NCBI RefSeq assembly: GCF_021018895.1
Contig: NC_079375.1
Location: 14,531,492-14,595,491 of the forward strand
Source: Seriola aureovittata
Lineage: Eukaryota; Chordata; Actinopteri; Carangiformes; Carangidae
Direction: 5' to 3'
DNA length: 64,000 nucleotides
A program made the position numbers and the translations under genes. The first letter of the stretch is position 1. Each line of letters opens with the position of its first letter. The notes under the pieces were generated by a model. It saw only the letters and a list, made by a program, of their open reading frames with translations. It was not told the DNA's origin and did no database searches. Positions 60,947 to 64,000 of the stretch are shown here, one piece after another.

Positions 60947-63900
60947 GATGAAAATAATATCAGCCATAATACACTGAAACGAGAGACTGTCTGAGTCAGC
61001 ATGAAAAGGTTTACAAATCCCTCAAATCCTCCCAAAATAAATTGCCTCAAAGGGAAATTTTTTAAAACCCAAAGAGAAACATACACCTTGAGTTTACTGT
61101 TTCTTTCTTTTTTCCTTGTCTGGGACAACTTCCTCTGCCGCATTTTCACATCTTCTTTGTCATTCTGGTTCCCCAAACAAAGTTTTCACAATAGCATGCC
61201 GAAAGCTCTTTTGACATCTCAGAGTGGCATTTCTAGAAAGATGCATTTTTCCCCCCATCCCCATTCTCTGTGTGTCATTCAATCAGTTCCCTTGCATGCC
61301 AGGCAGGTAAACACACACTGTTGCTCTCTTACACCACCAACCACACAGCCTGTCCCAGGTTGCCCACCATATCGTGGGAAATGTATCTGTGGAGAGCAGT
61401 GCATTGTGGCACAGGAGCTGTCTAGAGGGACAGCGGGATAAAACAGGAATTGTCCTTCAGCATGGACCCAATTCATCCAGCTGGCACGCAGTGGCCTGTT
61501 CGTGTAACATCACCCGACTCGACCCGAACCGAGTCGGGGCAGAGGCATCTGATTGTTCCTCTCTGGGGAGCAACAGTGAGTACAGACTGAAGGCGCTATT
61601 ATTCAACCTACAGCACATGCACACACTGACAGAGACATTTAGGTGAGACATCTTAATTAAAGCTTAAATACAAAGACAACAAATGGCCTCTTCATGTTTC
61701 CAGAGCGGTGAGCGAAAATCTCCTGAACTGGAGCCACGATCAGGTTAAAGATTACAGTGACTCTCTGACACCTGTCCTCTGTGGCAGGGGTCTCACAAAC
61801 AAAGTCTTTTTCTGAAGTAGGAATCTAACTGGAGTTTCCACAGAATAATGGGACAAACCCGGACTAAAGTAGACTACTTTACACATAAGTCCATAAGTTC
61901 TGTTTTTAATTTCCTTTTTACTGTCAGCTTACTATTCTCAGCACATTATGATAATAATTAACATACTGGAAAAATACTTTGAACTAACTGTGTGATCAGT
62001 TACAAAATGTCACGTTGCAGACTCCAGAGGAAATGATTCTGTATCGCTGAAGGGTATCATACAGAACTGGCTATGACATGCACATTTTAAATACAGTGCA
62101 CCCTCGTTGATGTGTCATGAGTGTCAGGGTGAGGTAGGGGATAACATAAAGGAAACCTAATCAATAACCTTGATCTTGGACTACTGGCCTAAGTGTTACC
62201 CGTGGGAGGAATGACCTGCATCAAGAAGCAGGATGAATAATGACCTTGTGGTCACTGTACTGTACCACTGCGCAGGGAGGTACATGTATGAACCTTAAAA
62301 TCCCTTGCAATCGGAAAATGCTTTTGAAATCAGATCAACACTTTTTAATCCTGCAACTGCTTTTTAACACTGAATGAACAGCATATGTACTTCCCCACAG
62401 AGATATCATTTGCAACTTTGATTTCATGAGTGTATCACACTGCAGTGAAAGACTGGGAGATGTCACTAAATGTCCAAACCCATCATAAGACTAAGTCCAA
62501 ACCAATTCTGACACCATGAAATTTTACTCGGAAACCCATTGTTTATAGCTGTATAATAATTAGAGCTGGCCTTGCTAGCGGTTTATGTAAGAGGGGCTTG
62601 TTTATTCATAGTCAGTTCAGTTTGTGCGAAAGCCCCTTCGGTTCTCAATGGCTCCATTATTAGGAGAGTGGTTAAAGCCTCTTTCAAACTTCAAACATAA
62701 GAAGCCTCCTCCTACTGGCTTGGTGATCGGCAAAAACTGAAATGTAATCACTCTGCATATGCAATGTGCAAAACAGTGAGGGAATCTGAATCTATGAGGC
62801 CTTTATCACCGTGTCCCAAAACATTATGCAAGTCTGAGAAACACCTGAGTACGCTGTGTTCCTGGTGCAGTAAATAACATGCAGCCACGATTCAGCTGTG
62901 GCCATATCACCACATAAATGTAAATACAAACGGCCGAGGTCTCATTACATTTTCACTGACCTGTAAACAAAGCTTCCCATATGTTCTATGATACCAGAGA
63001 GAAAAGGGCCACACACAGCTGGGTCATTGTTCTTAGCAGGGGGCCTGGAGTGTGCAAAGCCTCATTAACAGCGGATGGCTATAAGCCTCTTTGAGTGTAC
63101 TCTCTGCAGACTGAACCAGGTAGAGAGCAGCAAGCACCAGCTGCACGGTAAAACCAGAAAATTGCGTGTTCAAATCCTGATTTAAGGAGAAAACAAGCTC
63201 CGTACAGATATGACTGAAATCTGTGGCACTACACAGCAAAAGATCAATATACAGTGTAAGCTTTATTGTTCCACCGTGCATGGAGAGGTCAATACCTATC
63301 CCCCATTCACTGTGGTGAAAGCTGGTGGAGGATTAGTTCTCTGAGGAAATTTGAAAATAGAACAAGTGCTCCTCTTCTACTCTAGCTCTTTGGGCACACT
63401 CCTCTCCTCAAAGGCCACTTCCATCTTTTTTCCCTGTGCACAGGGACACTGGCTCTCAGTAAAGTCAACTCAATGCCCAAAAAGGACATAATCCTCATAT
63501 GCTGATCTGCTCAAAAATGTTGTTCTAACAGTTGGATTTTCTTTGCACAGAACAAGAGGATATAGATCTGCCATAGCAGAAGTGTGACTCTCTTTCTATT
63601 AATTCTTGGTGTAATGTATCCAATCTTGTTGGTTTTTTTTGGCAAGTTGTTTGCCTTGTAATGCTGCATTAGTTGCCAGAGGAGCCACAGATCTGAAGAC
63701 AGAATGACAGCAGCCATTCATCGCCTGCTGTGTGAAAGCAGTGTCTCTTTATGGCTTGTTGATTACGCTGATCTCACCATCATGCTGGCTTCGTCACATG
63801 GCTAACCATATGCCAACCACTGGGTAAGTGACACTGAAACCGAGCACAGTTATCCCGGCCTCTATCAAAGCCTCTGAGCTCAGCTGAGAGGGAAACTCCT

Positions 63901-64000
63901 AACTAAAACTAAATGACAATCATAAAGGTACAAAAGAGATTTACACAATTAATCAATATTAATTCATTAACAATAGATTTTTTAATTGTATTATTTAATT

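Larger units (their letters stand above)
54695..64000. other. intergenic, no gene seen; microsatellites and repeats
   Basis: No exon was recognised. The region contains long (GT)n/(CA)n arrays at 55133-55262, 56719-56769 and 60900-60945. A family A-like terminus is at 55.60 kb, a MITE fragment at 58.22 kb and an AGGTCA array at 60.55 kb. The remainder is AT-rich with short unsupported open frames. Confidence 0.5.

Overview
The window is nuclear DNA from a ray-finned fish, probably a percomorph teleost. The reasons are two vertebrate genes with canonical GT-AG introns, a decayed Tc1-type transposon, several short transposon families of teleost type, and many long (CA)n/(GT)n microsatellites. 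The fish assignment comes from the gene sequences and repeat types; no search was run. There are no operons, CRISPR arrays, rRNA or tRNA genes that I could recognise.

Layout. From 1 to about 8,500 lies the 5' end of a PBX homeobox co-factor gene on the minus strand, best matched to pbx1. Coding exon 1 is 7751-7935 and exon 2 is 6857-6930. Everything left of 6857 is part of a large intron, and the remaining exons, including the homeodomain, lie outside the window. From 8.5 to 42 kb is about 33.5 kb of DNA without a recognisable intact gene. It holds three copies of a roughly 1-kb repeat family (one reverse and internally deleted), a palindromic MITE, a decayed Tc1 transposase, a TTAA-flanked MITE, a (GATA)n array, and one possible cysteine-rich coding locus of unknown identity at 39.1-40.2 kb (minus strand). 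From 41.99 to about 45.9 kb is a complete glutamine synthetase gene (glul, glula-like) on the plus strand: a TATA/CCAAT promoter, a non-coding first exon, six coding exons and a 371-residue product with all catalytic residues in place. From 45.86 to 64 kb is again gene-free as far as I can see, with MITEs, nested repeats, microsatellites and an array of nuclear-receptor-like half-sites.

The two genes are transcribed away from each other (pbx1 leftward, glul rightward). Their products do not share a pathway: PBX1 is a TALE-class transcription factor partner of HOX and MEIS/PREP proteins, and glutamine synthetase detoxifies ammonia and makes glutamine. Parts of the intervening DNA may hold developmental enhancers of pbx1, but only motif density supports this.

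The most interesting sequence-level points are: a 32-codon upstream ORF in glul that crosses the first splice junction and ends 11 nt before the main start; a MITE whose TTAA junction creates an ATTAAA hexamer at the end of the glul 3' UTR; a regularly spaced DR1-type AGGTCA array at 60.55 kb; and an unassigned eight-cysteine exon candidate at 39.9-40.2 kb. I found no clearly new biological system.
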